A stretch of DNA of 64,000 nucleotides from Flavobacterium akiainvivens (GTDB lineage: Bacteria > Bacteroidota > Bacteroidia > Flavobacteriales > Flavobacteriaceae). Of the stretch, positions 36,992 to 46,293 are shown piece by piece; the first letter of the stretch is position 1, and the number at the start of each line of letters is the position of its first letter. Under the pieces are notes generated by a model, which saw only the letters and a list, made by a program, of their open reading frames with translations, did no database searches and was not told where the DNA came from. Both the position numbers and the translations under genes were made by a program. The DNA lies in NCBI RefSeq assembly GCF_001278115.1, contig NZ_LIYD01000005.1, positions 3,816,548 to 3,880,547 of the forward strand, read 5' to 3'.

Positions 36992-37094
36992 TGGTTTTAT
37001 GAAATAGCGGTTGTATGCTGTTTTATAAAAATGACACAATCCGTTCCCCAAATAAAGGGGAACGGATGCATCAAAGGTAGGGTAATATGTTGTA

Positions 37095-38429
37095 TTAGAA
37101 TACACCTATGTAGTGGTTTCCTGGCTGGTTAACAAGCTTGGCACCCTTAGTTACTGCACCGCTTGGTATGTCAATAACATAAATGTTACCGTCTTTACCT
37201 ACAGGAGTTACAGCAATATACAGCTGGTTACCGTCTACCACAAAGCCTTGGTACTGGCCAAAGTCAAGATCGGCATCATACTCAATAGCTGTTACAAGCT
37301 GTGCAGTCCTGGCGTTAAGGTCAAGACGGGCAACAAAGCCCTGGTTGTTTGCACCTTCGTGTGTGTAAACAGCATATGCAATACCGTTGCCGGCATACCT
37401 CCACGCATCTATGTAAGAGCCTGTTACACCAAGGGCATCGTCAAGGCTAAATACATACGAGTTGTCATACTGGTTGTTTTGGTTTATTTTAAGGATGTAC
37501 GAACCGTTTTCGGTATCGCGTTGTGTAGCCTGGTAAACGTTGCCATCATTGCCTACAAAGCTGTTAAAGCTACGGTAGCCGCTGGTATCGCCAAAGGCAA
37601 CTGTTGATGTAATAACCTGAGGGTTTTCAAGAGACGGGTAATCTACCACTACTGATTTTGAACCAAGGCGCTCAAAGCCGCTTGCGTTCTGGCCCGTTGC
37701 AGGGTCGGTTTTACGCATCCATGTGCCAATAATAAGCTTGTTGCCTGCTGCATTAAGCGTAGGGGCATCAAGGCGGAAAATGTGGTGGCCCTGGGCTTCT
37801 TCTGCCGCTGAAAGTGCAATTTCATACTGCTTGTAGCCCGAGATAAGTATGTTTTGAAGGTCTAAAGAAAGTACTGTTGCAGTACCCCTTGTGCGCACAT
37901 AAGCACCATCTGTACCGGTTACAACCTGAGGGGCGGTTACGTTTACGGCAACACCTGTATTATCGCCATCAAATAGCTTTACCCACCTTGGCGATGTGCC
38001 TGCGTATTGCGAAATATTTACCGTTGTGCCTGATTGGGTAAAGTTTCCGCCGCCGGCCACATTGTAAGTCATAAACTCACCACCGTTACTGCCTGTGTAG
38101 GTGATGTTAAATAATGTACTGCCATCTACCGAAGACTGTAAGCGTGCGGTACGGTTAGACTGTACAGCCATACCGTTTGCATATACATTTACAGAGAAGT
38201 TAGGGTCTTGTGCATTTTCTTTGGTAATTGAATACACCCTTGTACCACCGTTACCATCGCCCGGCTCATCCTGCATTATGGCACCTGCTACGGTAATAAA
38301 CCTGCCGTCTGTAACGGGGTTAACCGGGTTGCTGCCATTGTTGTTGTCGTCATCGCTGCAGCCTGTGCCCAGCAATAGTGCGGCAAGCATAGCACCGCAC
38401 GCTGATAGTCTAAAAAAACACTTTCTCAT
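37095..38429 (-). CDS. xusB: DUF4374 lipoprotein, XusB-like siderophore-binding protein
   Basis: This 444-residue lipoprotein has a signal ending LLLGTGCSDDDNN and a beta-propeller-like DUF4374 domain (RFITVAGAIMQDEP, HIFRLDAPTLNAAGNKLIIGTW, GYIDAWRYAGNGIAYAVY-like blocks). DUF4374 is the family of XusB, the surface lipoprotein that binds xenosiderophores such as enterobactin for the receptor XusA in Bacteroides. The receptor gene lies 38 bases upstream on the same strand, which supports that role here. It should be anchored in the outer membrane facing outward. Confidence 0.88.
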   Translation of the reverse strand: MRKCFFRLSACGAMLAALLLGTGCSDDDNNNGSNPVNPVTDGRFITVAGAIMQDEPGDGNGGTRVYSITKENAQDPNFSVNVYANGMAVQSNRTARLQSSVDGSTLFNITYTGSNGGEFMTYNVAGGGNFTQSGTTVNISQYAGTSPRWVKLFDGDNTGVAVNVTAPQVVTGTDGAYVRTRGTATVLSLDLQNILISGYKQYEIALSAAEEAQGHHIFRLDAPTLNAAGNKLIIGTWMRKTDPATGQNASGFERLGSKSVVVDYPSLENPQVITSTVAFGDTSGYRSFNSFVGNDGNVYQATQRDTENGSYILKINQNNQYDNSYVFSLDDALGVTGSYIDAWRYAGNGIAYAVYTHEGANNQGFVARLDLNARTAQLVTAIEYDADLDFGQYQGFVVDGNQLYIAVTPVGKDGNIYVIDIPSGAVTKGAKLVNQPGNHYIGVF

Positions 38430-38467
38430 GTTCTTAATTTGGTTTTATAAATTATTAATTGCTCAAA

Positions 38468-40870
38468 TTAAAAGTTGCCGAAGGTATAGTTCAGCTTTAC
38501 ATAAAAGGCACGCCCCGGCTTTTGCACCGCATAGTTATCATAAACCTGCCTGTTTGTAACATTGCGGGCATCAAAGCCCAGCACAAACTTTTTACCCGGA
38601 AATGCATAGGTAAGCCCCAGGTCGTGTACCATTTGTGCGGGTGTGCGTGTACTGTCTATTTTTAGCCATGCCGTATAAAAAGGGTCTACATAGCCCAGGT
38701 TATAAAACACGTTAAACTCTGACTCGCGTTGTATTATATCTTTAAAGTTGTACTGTGCATTAGCATTTACCGTAAAAAACGGCTCGTTAGGCAACTGCTG
38801 GTTGTAAAAAGGCAATATGTTGCCATTGTTATCATATTTCAGCTTGTAAAGCGAATTGAATTTTGAGGTATTTGCCGTTATAAACAGCCTGTTGTTGTAA
38901 GTATACTCCAGTGTGGCTTCAAAACCTACTGACTGTGATTCGCGCAGGTTTACAAAAGGTGCAGTTTGTATGGCATCGTTAACCCTGTCGTTTGCCTGGC
39001 GGGCAATTTTATCGGATGTATTTCTCCAGAATGCCGATGCCGAAACGGTTATATTGTGCTTTTTGATTTTGTAGGTGCCCAGCCTGAACCCCAGGTTAAG
39101 GTTATCGCTTATTTCGGGCCTCAAACCCGGGTTTGGTGTAATGTTTTCTCCGGGGCTGCCAAAGATTTCGCCATCACTTGGCATCCTTACCGCCCTTTCG
39201 GCTGAAGCCAGTACCATAACTTCGGGGGTTATAAAATATGACCCTGCAAAGCCGTAGCCAAATGTGGTAGTGGTGTTTTTGCTTACATCTTCTACCACTG
39301 TTTGCTGACCGTTTTGATTGACGATAACCGGGTTACGCATTTCATGGCTTTGCGAGTAGTATTTACCAAAAAGGCTTGTCCTTAAGCTTGACTCTAAAAC
39401 CTGCATTTCATACGCCAGCGATGACACGCTTTTTTGCAGGTCGCGCGTTTGCTGAAACGTTCTTTCCAGGGCTGATTTCATTTCATCATAATCATCGCGG
39501 TCTACCGTATTAAACATATTACTGAATATGATTTTGTGCTGCTCGTTTATGTTGTAGTTAAAACCGCCACGCACGCTTAATACATTCCTGGTAATGTGGT
39601 TTATGGTAGGTGCCCCCTGCTGTGCCCCTGTAGGCGACAGCACCGGGTCGCCATACAGCCCAAGTGCCGGTTGGCCATTCCAGTTATAATTCCATTTTAC
39701 AGTATCGTTTACAACCTCATTCCTGCGGCTGTACACAGCGTTAAGGTTAAAATCGAGCCCTTTTGCTATAAAATCTTTCTTGGCATAGTTAAGGCTAAAG
39801 GCGTGGGCATCAGCCTCGGTAAAACGGCCTTTATAAGGCTTGGTCATAAACTGGCCGTGCTGTATTTCATTAAAATCAGCCGAACCGTTGTAGGCAAGTA
39901 AAAACACATCGGCCCACTTAACATCGGTATATCCGGCTTCAATCCTGCCGCCATAAGAACGGTACATATTATTAAAGCGTTTTGCCCTTATATATTCATA
40001 GCGGCCGTTTGGCAATATGTTGTATACAAACTTGCCCCAAACCTCATAATCATTATCGGAATAGTTATAGAAGCCAGATGCCTTTACGGTAAAGCCTTTC
40101 TCTGCCCTGAAAGTGGTGTTGAAGTTAGACTGTATGGTGTTGAATGAACCGTAAGAAGCTGAGGCGTTAACCACATTTTTAGCCCCTTTCTTTAAAATAA
40201 CATTTATGGCGCCGCCCAGTGCATCATCGGCCAGGTGGGCAGGTATTACACCTTTATATACTTCTATACGTTCTATAAGTGCGGGTGGAATACTGTTAAG
40301 GTTAAACGATGAACCATAAGTACTAATGGGTATGCCGTCTATAAACACCCGTACTGAATTGCCGCTCATGCCGTTTAGGTTGTAATCAACACTGGCGCCA
40401 AGGCCACCGTTTTGCCTAACGCGTACCCCCACACTCCTGTCGAGCAGGTCGTTAGTTTGCAGGTTGCGGGTTGCGGCTTCTTTAGTGTCAATTACGTTAA
40501 CCGAAAACCCTTTGCTCAGTATCTCGGCTTTTTCGGTTTTTTTGGTCATTACCAGCTCGTCAAGCAACTTTGGGTCGGTTTTCTGGATGGTAATGGCTAC
40601 CTCTACGCGGGGCTTGTTTACCACAACCTGTATGGTTTTAGGCTGTGCCTCCATAGAGGTTACCTCGAGGGTATAGGTACCATAAGCCACATTTGTAATT
40701 TCATAATGCCCGTTTTCATCGGCTACGGCATACTTCTGGCTGCCCGAAATTTGCACGGCAGTGCCTGTTGCAATTTCATTATCATTAAAAATTACAGTTC
40801 CGCTAATTGATGCCGTTTGCGACCAGCCCTGAAAAAAGGCCAGCAGCAAAACAAGCTGTAAAAATCTCAT
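38468..40870 (-). CDS. xusA: TonB-dependent siderophore receptor, XusA-like
   Basis: This 800-residue receptor has a signal peptide (FFQGWSQ), a carboxypeptidase-like regulatory domain (about 20-105, ASISGTVIFNDNEIATGTAV), a plug (LDRSVGVRVRQNGGLGASVDYN, RIEVYKGVIPAHLADDALGG) and a 22-strand-type barrel ending AFYVKLNYTFGNF with terminal Phe. It is the first gene of a five-gene minus-strand operon with a DUF4374 lipoprotein and a PepSY reductase, hence XusA-like ferric xenosiderophore uptake. The actual siderophore cannot be read from sequence. Confidence 0.87.
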   Translation of the reverse strand: MRFLQLVLLLAFFQGWSQTASISGTVIFNDNEIATGTAVQISGSQKYAVADENGHYEITNVAYGTYTLEVTSMEAQPKTIQVVVNKPRVEVAITIQKTDPKLLDELVMTKKTEKAEILSKGFSVNVIDTKEAATRNLQTNDLLDRSVGVRVRQNGGLGASVDYNLNGMSGNSVRVFIDGIPISTYGSSFNLNSIPPALIERIEVYKGVIPAHLADDALGGAINVILKKGAKNVVNASASYGSFNTIQSNFNTTFRAEKGFTVKASGFYNYSDNDYEVWGKFVYNILPNGRYEYIRAKRFNNMYRSYGGRIEAGYTDVKWADVFLLAYNGSADFNEIQHGQFMTKPYKGRFTEADAHAFSLNYAKKDFIAKGLDFNLNAVYSRRNEVVNDTVKWNYNWNGQPALGLYGDPVLSPTGAQQGAPTINHITRNVLSVRGGFNYNINEQHKIIFSNMFNTVDRDDYDEMKSALERTFQQTRDLQKSVSSLAYEMQVLESSLRTSLFGKYYSQSHEMRNPVIVNQNGQQTVVEDVSKNTTTTFGYGFAGSYFITPEVMVLASAERAVRMPSDGEIFGSPGENITPNPGLRPEISDNLNLGFRLGTYKIKKHNITVSASAFWRNTSDKIARQANDRVNDAIQTAPFVNLRESQSVGFEATLEYTYNNRLFITANTSKFNSLYKLKYDNNGNILPFYNQQLPNEPFFTVNANAQYNFKDIIQRESEFNVFYNLGYVDPFYTAWLKIDSTRTPAQMVHDLGLTYAFPGKKFVLGFDARNVTNRQVYDNYAVQKPGRAFYVKLNYTFGNF

Positions 40871-40898
40871 TTGGTGTTTCTTCTATTAATTGGTGTGG

Positions 40899-40907
40899 CA
40901 AATATAA
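40899..40907 (-). promoter_or_regulatory. -7 box of the Xus-like operon
   Basis: On the minus strand TATATTTGC fits TAnnTTTGc exactly, about 30 bases before the ATG at 40870. Confidence 0.6.
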
Positions 40908-40922
40908 ATCCTATTTAAATTT

Positions 40923-40940
40923 AATCTAAATAAAATCTAA
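40923..40940. promoter_or_regulatory. Candidate operator repeats before the Xus-like operon
   Basis: AATCTAA occurs twice in tandem (40923-40929 and 40934-40940), 11 bases apart, just upstream of the -7 box and over the expected -33 region. The complementary half-site TTAG recalls DtxR-type iron operators. A metal regulator binding here is inference. Confidence 0.35.
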
Positions 40941-41099
40941 TTAATTTACCCAATTAATTTTCGCGAAATGTTATTTTATATCGAAAAAAGCGGCTTTATA
41001 AATATATTATAACAGCTGTTTAACCATTATTGCTTTAACGTGAAACAATACTGAATTACATCTGCGTAATTTTACTCGCTGAATTTTATTTAGCTACAA

Positions 41100-41843
41100 T
41101 TATTTAAAGTGCTTTAAAAACTCTTCTTTATAAGTAGGCGACACCTCAACCTCGCTGCCATCCTGAAGGGTAATATAACCGCCTTTGTTATACAGTTTTA
41201 CAAAATTAAGGTTAACCATGTGCGATTTATGAACCCGTAAAAAGGGCAGGGGCAGCATTTCGTCGAAATACTTTAAAAAGCGGCAGGCCATTTTTTTAGT
41301 ACTGTTGGTAAGATACAGGTCAGTAAAATTGCCGTTGCCTTTAAGGCGAACAATTTCGTCCATACGCACTACCTCAAAGCCTTCCATAGTGGGCAGTATA
41401 ACCTGCTGTTTTTCCGGCTTGGGCTCCCTGAAGTTTTCTACAATTACCTTGTTGCGGTTAAAAAGCTCTTTGCTGTGTATTTGCTGCTGTACCTTATTAA
41501 CGGCTGTTATAAGCTCTTCAATGCTTATGGGTTTCAGCAGGTAATAAGCAGCACTCCTATTCAGTGCCTTAAGCGAATAATCAGAAAACGCGGTAACAAA
41601 AATGGTTTCAAAGCTAAGGGTGCTACAGGCTTCAAGCACATCAAAGGCATTGCCAAAAGGCATTTCTACATCAAGAAATACCAGCTGGGGTTGCAGCTCA
41701 TGCAGCAGGGGCACGGCTTCGCGGCTGTTGTGTGCCTCGCCCACAATTTCTACCTGCGGGCAATACTTGGTAAGGTAACTGCGCAGCACATCGCGTGCGG
41801 CGGCTTCGTCTTCTACAATAACACTTTTTATTTTAGTAATCAT
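41100..41843 (-). CDS. LytTR-family response regulator
   Basis: This 247-residue regulator has a receiver domain (about 1-120) with the acidic pocket EDE (11-13), phosphoacceptor Asp58 in LVFLDVEMPF and Lys in YYLLKPIS. A LytTR DNA-binding domain follows (about 145-247, VVRMDEIVRLKGNGNFTDLYL, RVHKSHMVNLNFV). It overlaps the sensor kinase gene by 4 bases, so the two form a pair. Its targets are unknown. The Xus-like operon starts 229 bases downstream on the same strand, which makes it a candidate target, but nothing proves it. Confidence 0.92.
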   Translation of the reverse strand: MITKIKSVIVEDEAAARDVLRSYLTKYCPQVEIVGEAHNSREAVPLLHELQPQLVFLDVEMPFGNAFDVLEACSTLSFETIFVTAFSDYSLKALNRSAAYYLLKPISIEELITAVNKVQQQIHSKELFNRNKVIVENFREPKPEKQQVILPTMEGFEVVRMDEIVRLKGNGNFTDLYLTNSTKKMACRFLKYFDEMLPLPFLRVHKSHMVNLNFVKLYNKGGYITLQDGSEVEVSPTYKEEFLKHFK

Positions 41844-43645
41844 GGTTTATCTTTTATGGGCAGGGTTATGGTAACAACGGTGCCGCTTTGCGGGGCTTCC
41901 TTTTCATTAACCGTAAAGGCCATCCTGGTTTTATGCAGCTCGTTTAGTAGTACCATGCGCTCATGCGTATTGGTTATGCCGCGCGATGTATGTGCTTTTT
42001 GGTTATGGGTTTTAAGCTCGTTGCTTTTGGTTATGCCTATACCGTTGTCATCTACCGTTACAATTAAATTCTTTTCTTTTAGAGTAAAATCCAGCTTAAG
42101 CAGGCCTTTCTCGTCTTTATAGCGAAGGCCGTGCCAAATTGCGTTTTCAAGGTGGGGCTGTATAATCATGTTGGGCACCCACACGCTTTCAACATCCAGT
42201 TTTTGGTCTACCGTTATCTCAAAACGGAATTTATCTTTAAAGCGCAGGTGTTCCAGCTCAAGGTATTGCGTTAGGTTCTCTACTTCTTTGCCCAGGGTAA
42301 CAAAGTCTTTATTGGAGTTTTCCATGGTGTTGCGCATCAGGTTAGAGTAGGAGGTAAGGAACTTATTGGCCTCAAGCTCGTTATTCTGAGCAATAAACTG
42401 GTTAACACTGTTGAGGCTGTTGAACAAAAAATGCGGGTTCATTTCGCGCCTTAGGGCCTGTAGCGCAATTTCTTTATTTTTTGCCTTTATAGAGCGCAGG
42501 GTTTTAAAAATAAATGCCAGGAATACCAGCAGCAATACAATAGACCCTAACAGGAAATAGCTAAAGGTATTTTTGCGTGTAATGAGCTCGTCTTTTAATG
42601 TTTTTTCGCTTTCCAGCTGGCGTATGCGTTCTTCGGTTACCCTGAATGTTTTGGCATCGGTAAGCGATTTATCTGAAAGTATAATGCGATCAAGGTTTTT
42701 AAGAAAACCCTCATACACGGCCAGCGTTTGCACACTATCGGGTACCGATTTGTAATAATCGGCCAGCAGCCAAATGCTTTCACGGGCTTCAAAGGTTTTT
42801 CCGTTTGCCGCAGCAATATCATACGACTGTTTTAGTGCGCCAATTCCGTTTTGGGTGTCTTCCAGTTTAAAATAGGCAGCTGCCATACTGCGCAGGTGGT
42901 ATATTTGTGTTTCGGTGTCGTTTGTTTTTTTGGCTATGGCCAAAAGTTTAGCCTCAGCCTCAATGGCTTCAGGATATTGTTTCAGGGCTGTGTAGAGCCT
43001 TGCGGTTTCGGCATACATTTTAACCGATTTGGCCGGAAGCGCAGTTGCATAATCCTGCGCCTGTTTGTACTGCTCAATGGCTTTAAGCGTATCGGTAGTC
43101 TTAAGGTATACTTTGGCAAGCCGGGTGTAGGCAACAGCCACTTCGTCTTTATTAACCTTTTTTAGCAGGGCAATGTTATCAATAAGGTATTTTGTTTCAG
43201 CCTCGGTATTGCCGTTGTTTTTTAAACGGTTATAATCGTTGAGGTTAATGGTTTTAAGCGTGCTGTTTGCCGATGCCTCTGCGGCGGTTTTAAAGTTTTG
43301 CTGCGCATCAGACAACTGGTTTAGCTGTTCCTGCACAAGGGCAATTTTGCGCAACACGCGTGCCGGGGCGGTAGCGTCTTTTGCAGCCTTATAAATGGTT
43401 AAGGCTTTTAAAAGATATTGCTTGGCTTTTTTAAGGTCGTCTTTATCTATATATTCTTCGGCCAGTGCCTCATAATTACGGGCAATTTTAGGGTTGTCGT
43501 TTTCCAGCAGTGATTTTTCCAGGTTGCTGGCGGCGCTTTTCAGCTGGCCGGGCATTTCCTTTTTTTGCTGCACAGGTGTTTGTGCCCTTAGCCCAAGGGT
43601 GGTAAAAAGCATTAAAAAGAGGAGCAAACCGGTAAAACGATACAT
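41840..43645 (-). CDS. LytS-type sensor histidine kinase with TPR sensor domain
   Basis: The ATG at 43643-43645 gives 601 residues with a signal peptide (FTGLLLFLMLFTTLGLRAQ). The periplasmic part is a TPR solenoid (about 30-350). One transmembrane segment follows at about 380-400 (SYFLLGSIVLLLVFLAFIF), then the His_kinase domain with REMNPHFLFNSLNSV, and an ATPase domain with HLENAIWHGL and DDNGIGI. It would phosphorylate the overlapping LytTR regulator. TPR-sensor kinases of this type are common in Bacteroidota; their ligands are generally unknown. Confidence 0.92.
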   Translation of the reverse strand: MYRFTGLLLFLMLFTTLGLRAQTPVQQKKEMPGQLKSAASNLEKSLLENDNPKIARNYEALAEEYIDKDDLKKAKQYLLKALTIYKAAKDATAPARVLRKIALVQEQLNQLSDAQQNFKTAAEASANSTLKTINLNDYNRLKNNGNTEAETKYLIDNIALLKKVNKDEVAVAYTRLAKVYLKTTDTLKAIEQYKQAQDYATALPAKSVKMYAETARLYTALKQYPEAIEAEAKLLAIAKKTNDTETQIYHLRSMAAAYFKLEDTQNGIGALKQSYDIAAANGKTFEARESIWLLADYYKSVPDSVQTLAVYEGFLKNLDRIILSDKSLTDAKTFRVTEERIRQLESEKTLKDELITRKNTFSYFLLGSIVLLLVFLAFIFKTLRSIKAKNKEIALQALRREMNPHFLFNSLNSVNQFIAQNNELEANKFLTSYSNLMRNTMENSNKDFVTLGKEVENLTQYLELEHLRFKDKFRFEITVDQKLDVESVWVPNMIIQPHLENAIWHGLRYKDEKGLLKLDFTLKEKNLIVTVDDNGIGITKSNELKTHNQKAHTSRGITNTHERMVLLNELHKTRMAFTVNEKEAPQSGTVVTITLPIKDKP

Positions 43646-43758
43646 AACTATAGTATTGGTATTGTAAAATAAATCAATTTTATATGCTTTTCCAATTATG
43701 TTTACCAAGTCAAAAGGGGGTTTTACCCGTTCTGCAAAAAAGCATTGACATAACCCGG

Positions 43759-43766
43759 TACATTTG
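43759..43766 (+). promoter_or_regulatory. Candidate -7 box before the small lipoprotein gene
   Basis: TACATTTG fits TAnnTTTG, 47 bases before the ATG. A TTG lies upstream, but closer than the usual spacing. Confidence 0.4.
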
Positions 43767-43812
43767 TACTATAAAGTTTGACAAATTTATAATCTTTAAA
43801 AAACTAATAACC

Positions 43813-44028
43813 ATGAAAAAAGTAATCGTACTAAGCGCTGCATTTGTTGCTCTATCTCTAACAAGCTGTGGCGAAAAGAAAACTGAACCTGCTGTTGACG
43901 CTGTAGATACTGCTGCTGCTCCTGCAACTGAAGAAACTACTACTCCAGCTGCTGATACAGCTGCCCCAACTGCTGACACTGCTGCTCCTGCTGCAACTCC
44001 AGCTGCTGAAACTGCTCCTGCTCACTAA
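43813..44028 (+). CDS. Small Ala/Thr/Pro-rich lipoprotein
   Basis: From the ATG at 43813 the product is 71 residues: a lipoprotein signal (SAAFVALSLTSC, Cys about 19), then GEKKTEP and a low-complexity tail built from repeats such as ADTAAPTADTAAPAATPAAE. An upstream in-frame start would add 43 residues with no support. It is a membrane-anchored disordered tail with no catalytic domain; I do not recognise a function. It is monocistronic, with its own hairpin terminator. Confidence 0.8.
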   Translation: MKKVIVLSAAFVALSLTSCGEKKTEPAVDAVDTAAAPATEETTTPAADTAAPTADTAAPAATPAAETAPAH

Positions 44029-44054
44029 GAAATAGCAAAAAGCAAGATATAAAG

Positions 44055-44086
44055 AGCCCCCTGCACCAGCAGAGGGCTTTTTGTTT
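44055..44086 (+). terminator. Terminator after the small lipoprotein gene
   Basis: AGCCCcCTGC pairs with GCAGaGGGCT around ACCA with one mismatch, followed by TTTTTGTTT. Confidence 0.8.
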
Positions 44087-44137
44087 GGCCCAACCAACGC
44101 TTTTTTGTTTTAAATTGGTGCTTATTAGCCCAAAACC

Positions 44138-44917
44138 ATGAAAAACAGGAAAGAACTAACCACACTGGCTATTGTAATAACAGGTTTTGTAGCCTACTAT
44201 ATACTGTTTGAGCAATTTGCCGCCATAAAGGTGTGGCTTGACGGCTATACCAACCAGGGGCTAACCAGCTACATTATAACCTATTTTATAGTGGGGGTGC
44301 CTGTGTTTTTAGCTACTTATTTTTTAAACCGGAAACCTAATGTTTTCAGCAGCTTGGGGCTTGGCAAAAACATTCTTACAGGTATTGTAGCCGCATTTGT
44401 GGTAACCCTGCCCATGTTTATAGGAGGCCTGGCGGTGTTTAGCCTCAAGAGTGAAATAGATATAGAAAACCTGCTGGCCGGAACCCTTGTGGCCGGTTTT
44501 TTTGAAGAGCTTTATTTCCGTGGGTTTTTGTTTGGGCAGGTGTTTAAAAATACAAAGCTGGGTTTTATACCGGCCATATTTATAGGGGCGCTGGTGTTTG
44601 CATCGGGCCACCTGTATCAAAGTACCAACATAATTGAAATGGCAGGCATATTTGCCATTACCTTTTTTGGTGCAATATTTTTTGCATGGCTGTATGCCGA
44701 ATGGAACTACAACCTGTGGATGCCCATTTTTACCCATGCGTTTATGAACCTTTCGTGGGGGCTGTTTACCGATAACAGCAATGCCCTGGGTGGCTGGGCA
44801 GCAAATATTTTCAGGGTGCTAACCATAGCGGCTGCTATTACCATTACACTGCTCTATAAAAAACGTAAAGGCCAGAAACCGGAAATTAACCGCTACACGG
44901 TGCTCCTTAAGCCATAA
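44138..44917 (+). CDS. CPBP-family intramembrane glutamic protease
   Basis: This 259-residue membrane protein has about seven hydrophobic segments. The CPBP (Abi/CAAX-like) motifs are complete: Glu123-Glu124 with Arg128 in FFEELYFRG, His158 in ASGHLY, and His200 with Asn204 in FTHAFMN. It cleaves substrates within the inner membrane; the substrate is unknown. It is transcribed alone between two lipoprotein genes. Confidence 0.9.
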   Translation: MKNRKELTTLAIVITGFVAYYILFEQFAAIKVWLDGYTNQGLTSYIITYFIVGVPVFLATYFLNRKPNVFSSLGLGKNILTGIVAAFVVTLPMFIGGLAVFSLKSEIDIENLLAGTLVAGFFEELYFRGFLFGQVFKNTKLGFIPAIFIGALVFASGHLYQSTNIIEMAGIFAITFFGAIFFAWLYAEWNYNLWMPIFTHAFMNLSWGLFTDNSNALGGWAANIFRVLTIAAAITITLLYKKRKGQKPEINRYTVLLKP

Positions 44918-45137
44918 CCAAATTGTCTTATTTGTTGCTGTTGCCTTAATTCAAAATGTCTTATTTTTCTGCATTTTGGGTTAAAGGGCTGTTTTTTGTG
45001 GCCTGAAATCAAAGTTTGACACGATTTGAACATATTTTGGAATGACGGCGTGTATGGCTTTCCGCTTAAAATAGGCTATTTTGCGAAAACGAAATAGTTT
45101 ACAGAAACTAACCTTAATTGACAACTTACACTACTTT

Positions 45138-46133
45138 ATGAAACAACTAAAAAAAATGCTATTGCTGCTTGTGGTACCGTTTATGGTTAACTGTGGCGGT
45201 TCTGATGATGGAGGCGGCCAGGTTACTAACCCGCTTGCCCCGCGTGTAAATCCTATGCTGGCCGACCCAACCATTTTTGCACACAACGGTGTTTACTACC
45301 TTTATGGTACAAAAAATAACCCCAATATACAGGGAGAAGGCTTTTTGGTTTACACCTCAACCGACCTTGAAAACTGGGAAGGCCCGGCTGGTGCACACGA
45401 TGGCTTTGCCTTTAAAAAAGGAGACGGCTATGGTACAACAGGCTTTTGGGCACCGCAGATTTTTCAGCACAATAATAAATTCTACATGGCGTATACGGCC
45501 AATGAGCAAATAGCCATTGCCGAGGCCGACAGCCCGCTTGGGCCATTTACAAACAACGGCACGCAAATACCTTCAACCGGAAACCAAATAGACCCGTTTG
45601 TGTTTTTTGAAAACGGTACACCTTACCTGTATCACGTAAGGCTGGTTAACGGTAACAAGATTTTTGTTGCAGAAATGGAAGCCGACCTGAGCGCCATAAA
45701 GCCTGAAACGCTTACTGAGTGTATTACGGCTACCAAGCCCTGGGAAAATACCGAAAACGTGGGCTGGTCTGTAACCGAAGGGCCTACTGTGTTTAAGCAG
45801 GGCGATTTGTATTATATGCTGTATTCGGCCAATGATTTCAGAAATAAAGATTATGCTGTGGGTTATGCCACTTCAAGCAGCCTTTATGGCCCTTGGGATA
45901 AGGAAAACAACAGCCCGATTATATCAAGAAATATATTGAGCCAGCCCGGCACCGGCCACGGCGACCTGTTTTATGATACTGCCGGAAATATGCAGTATGT
46001 TTTCCACACACACTTTAACAACAATATGGTAGACCCGCGCAAAACCGCAGTAGTGCAGCTTGCCATGCAAAACGGTACTATAGCCGTAGCACCGGGCGCT
46101 GTGTTAAACTACCTGTACACAGAATCAGAATAA
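45138..46133 (+). CDS. Glycoside hydrolase family 43-like lipoprotein
   Basis: The ATG at 45138-45140 gives 331 residues with a lipoprotein signal (LLLLVVPFMVNC, Cys19). An in-frame start 19 codons earlier is less likely. The five-bladed propeller of GH43 is apparent, with likely catalytic residues Asp43 (ADPTIF, base), Asp152 (IDPFVF, pKa modulator) and Glu214 (TEGPTVF, acid). Other hallmarks are YYLYGT and DLENWEGP. GH43 enzymes are arabinosidases or xylosidases acting on plant polysaccharides. No SusCD pair or other glycosidase is nearby, so it is a solitary gene and the substrate cannot be told. Confidence 0.88.
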   Translation: MKQLKKMLLLLVVPFMVNCGGSDDGGGQVTNPLAPRVNPMLADPTIFAHNGVYYLYGTKNNPNIQGEGFLVYTSTDLENWEGPAGAHDGFAFKKGDGYGTTGFWAPQIFQHNNKFYMAYTANEQIAIAEADSPLGPFTNNGTQIPSTGNQIDPFVFFENGTPYLYHVRLVNGNKIFVAEMEADLSAIKPETLTECITATKPWENTENVGWSVTEGPTVFKQGDLYYMLYSANDFRNKDYAVGYATSSSLYGPWDKENNSPIISRNILSQPGTGHGDLFYDTAGNMQYVFHTHFNNNMVDPRKTAVVQLAMQNGTIAVAPGAVLNYLYTESE

Positions 46134-46191
46134 TTAGGGTTAGTTATTATACCGCACTTTTAAACAGGGTTCGGAGATTATTAGGTAATGG

Positions 46192-46226
46192 AAAAAGCCT
46201 CGGCAATTGCTGAGGCTTTTTGTTTT
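46192..46226 (+). terminator. Terminator after the GH43 gene
   Basis: AAAAAGCCTCGGCAATTG pairs with its complement ending GAGGCTTTTT, followed by GTTTT. It is nearly identical to the hairpin at 47559-47592. Confidence 0.9.
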
Positions 46227-46293
46227 GGCCGCCATTAAACCATATACAGTATAGTGCGTCTAACATTTGGTTATTAACCTAAAAACACACACT

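Noticed and set aside
43813..44028. Alternating Ala/Thr/Pro codons as a CRISPR-like or satellite repeat
   Set aside because: The frame has a proper lipoprotein signal and a terminator; it is low-complexity coding sequence.
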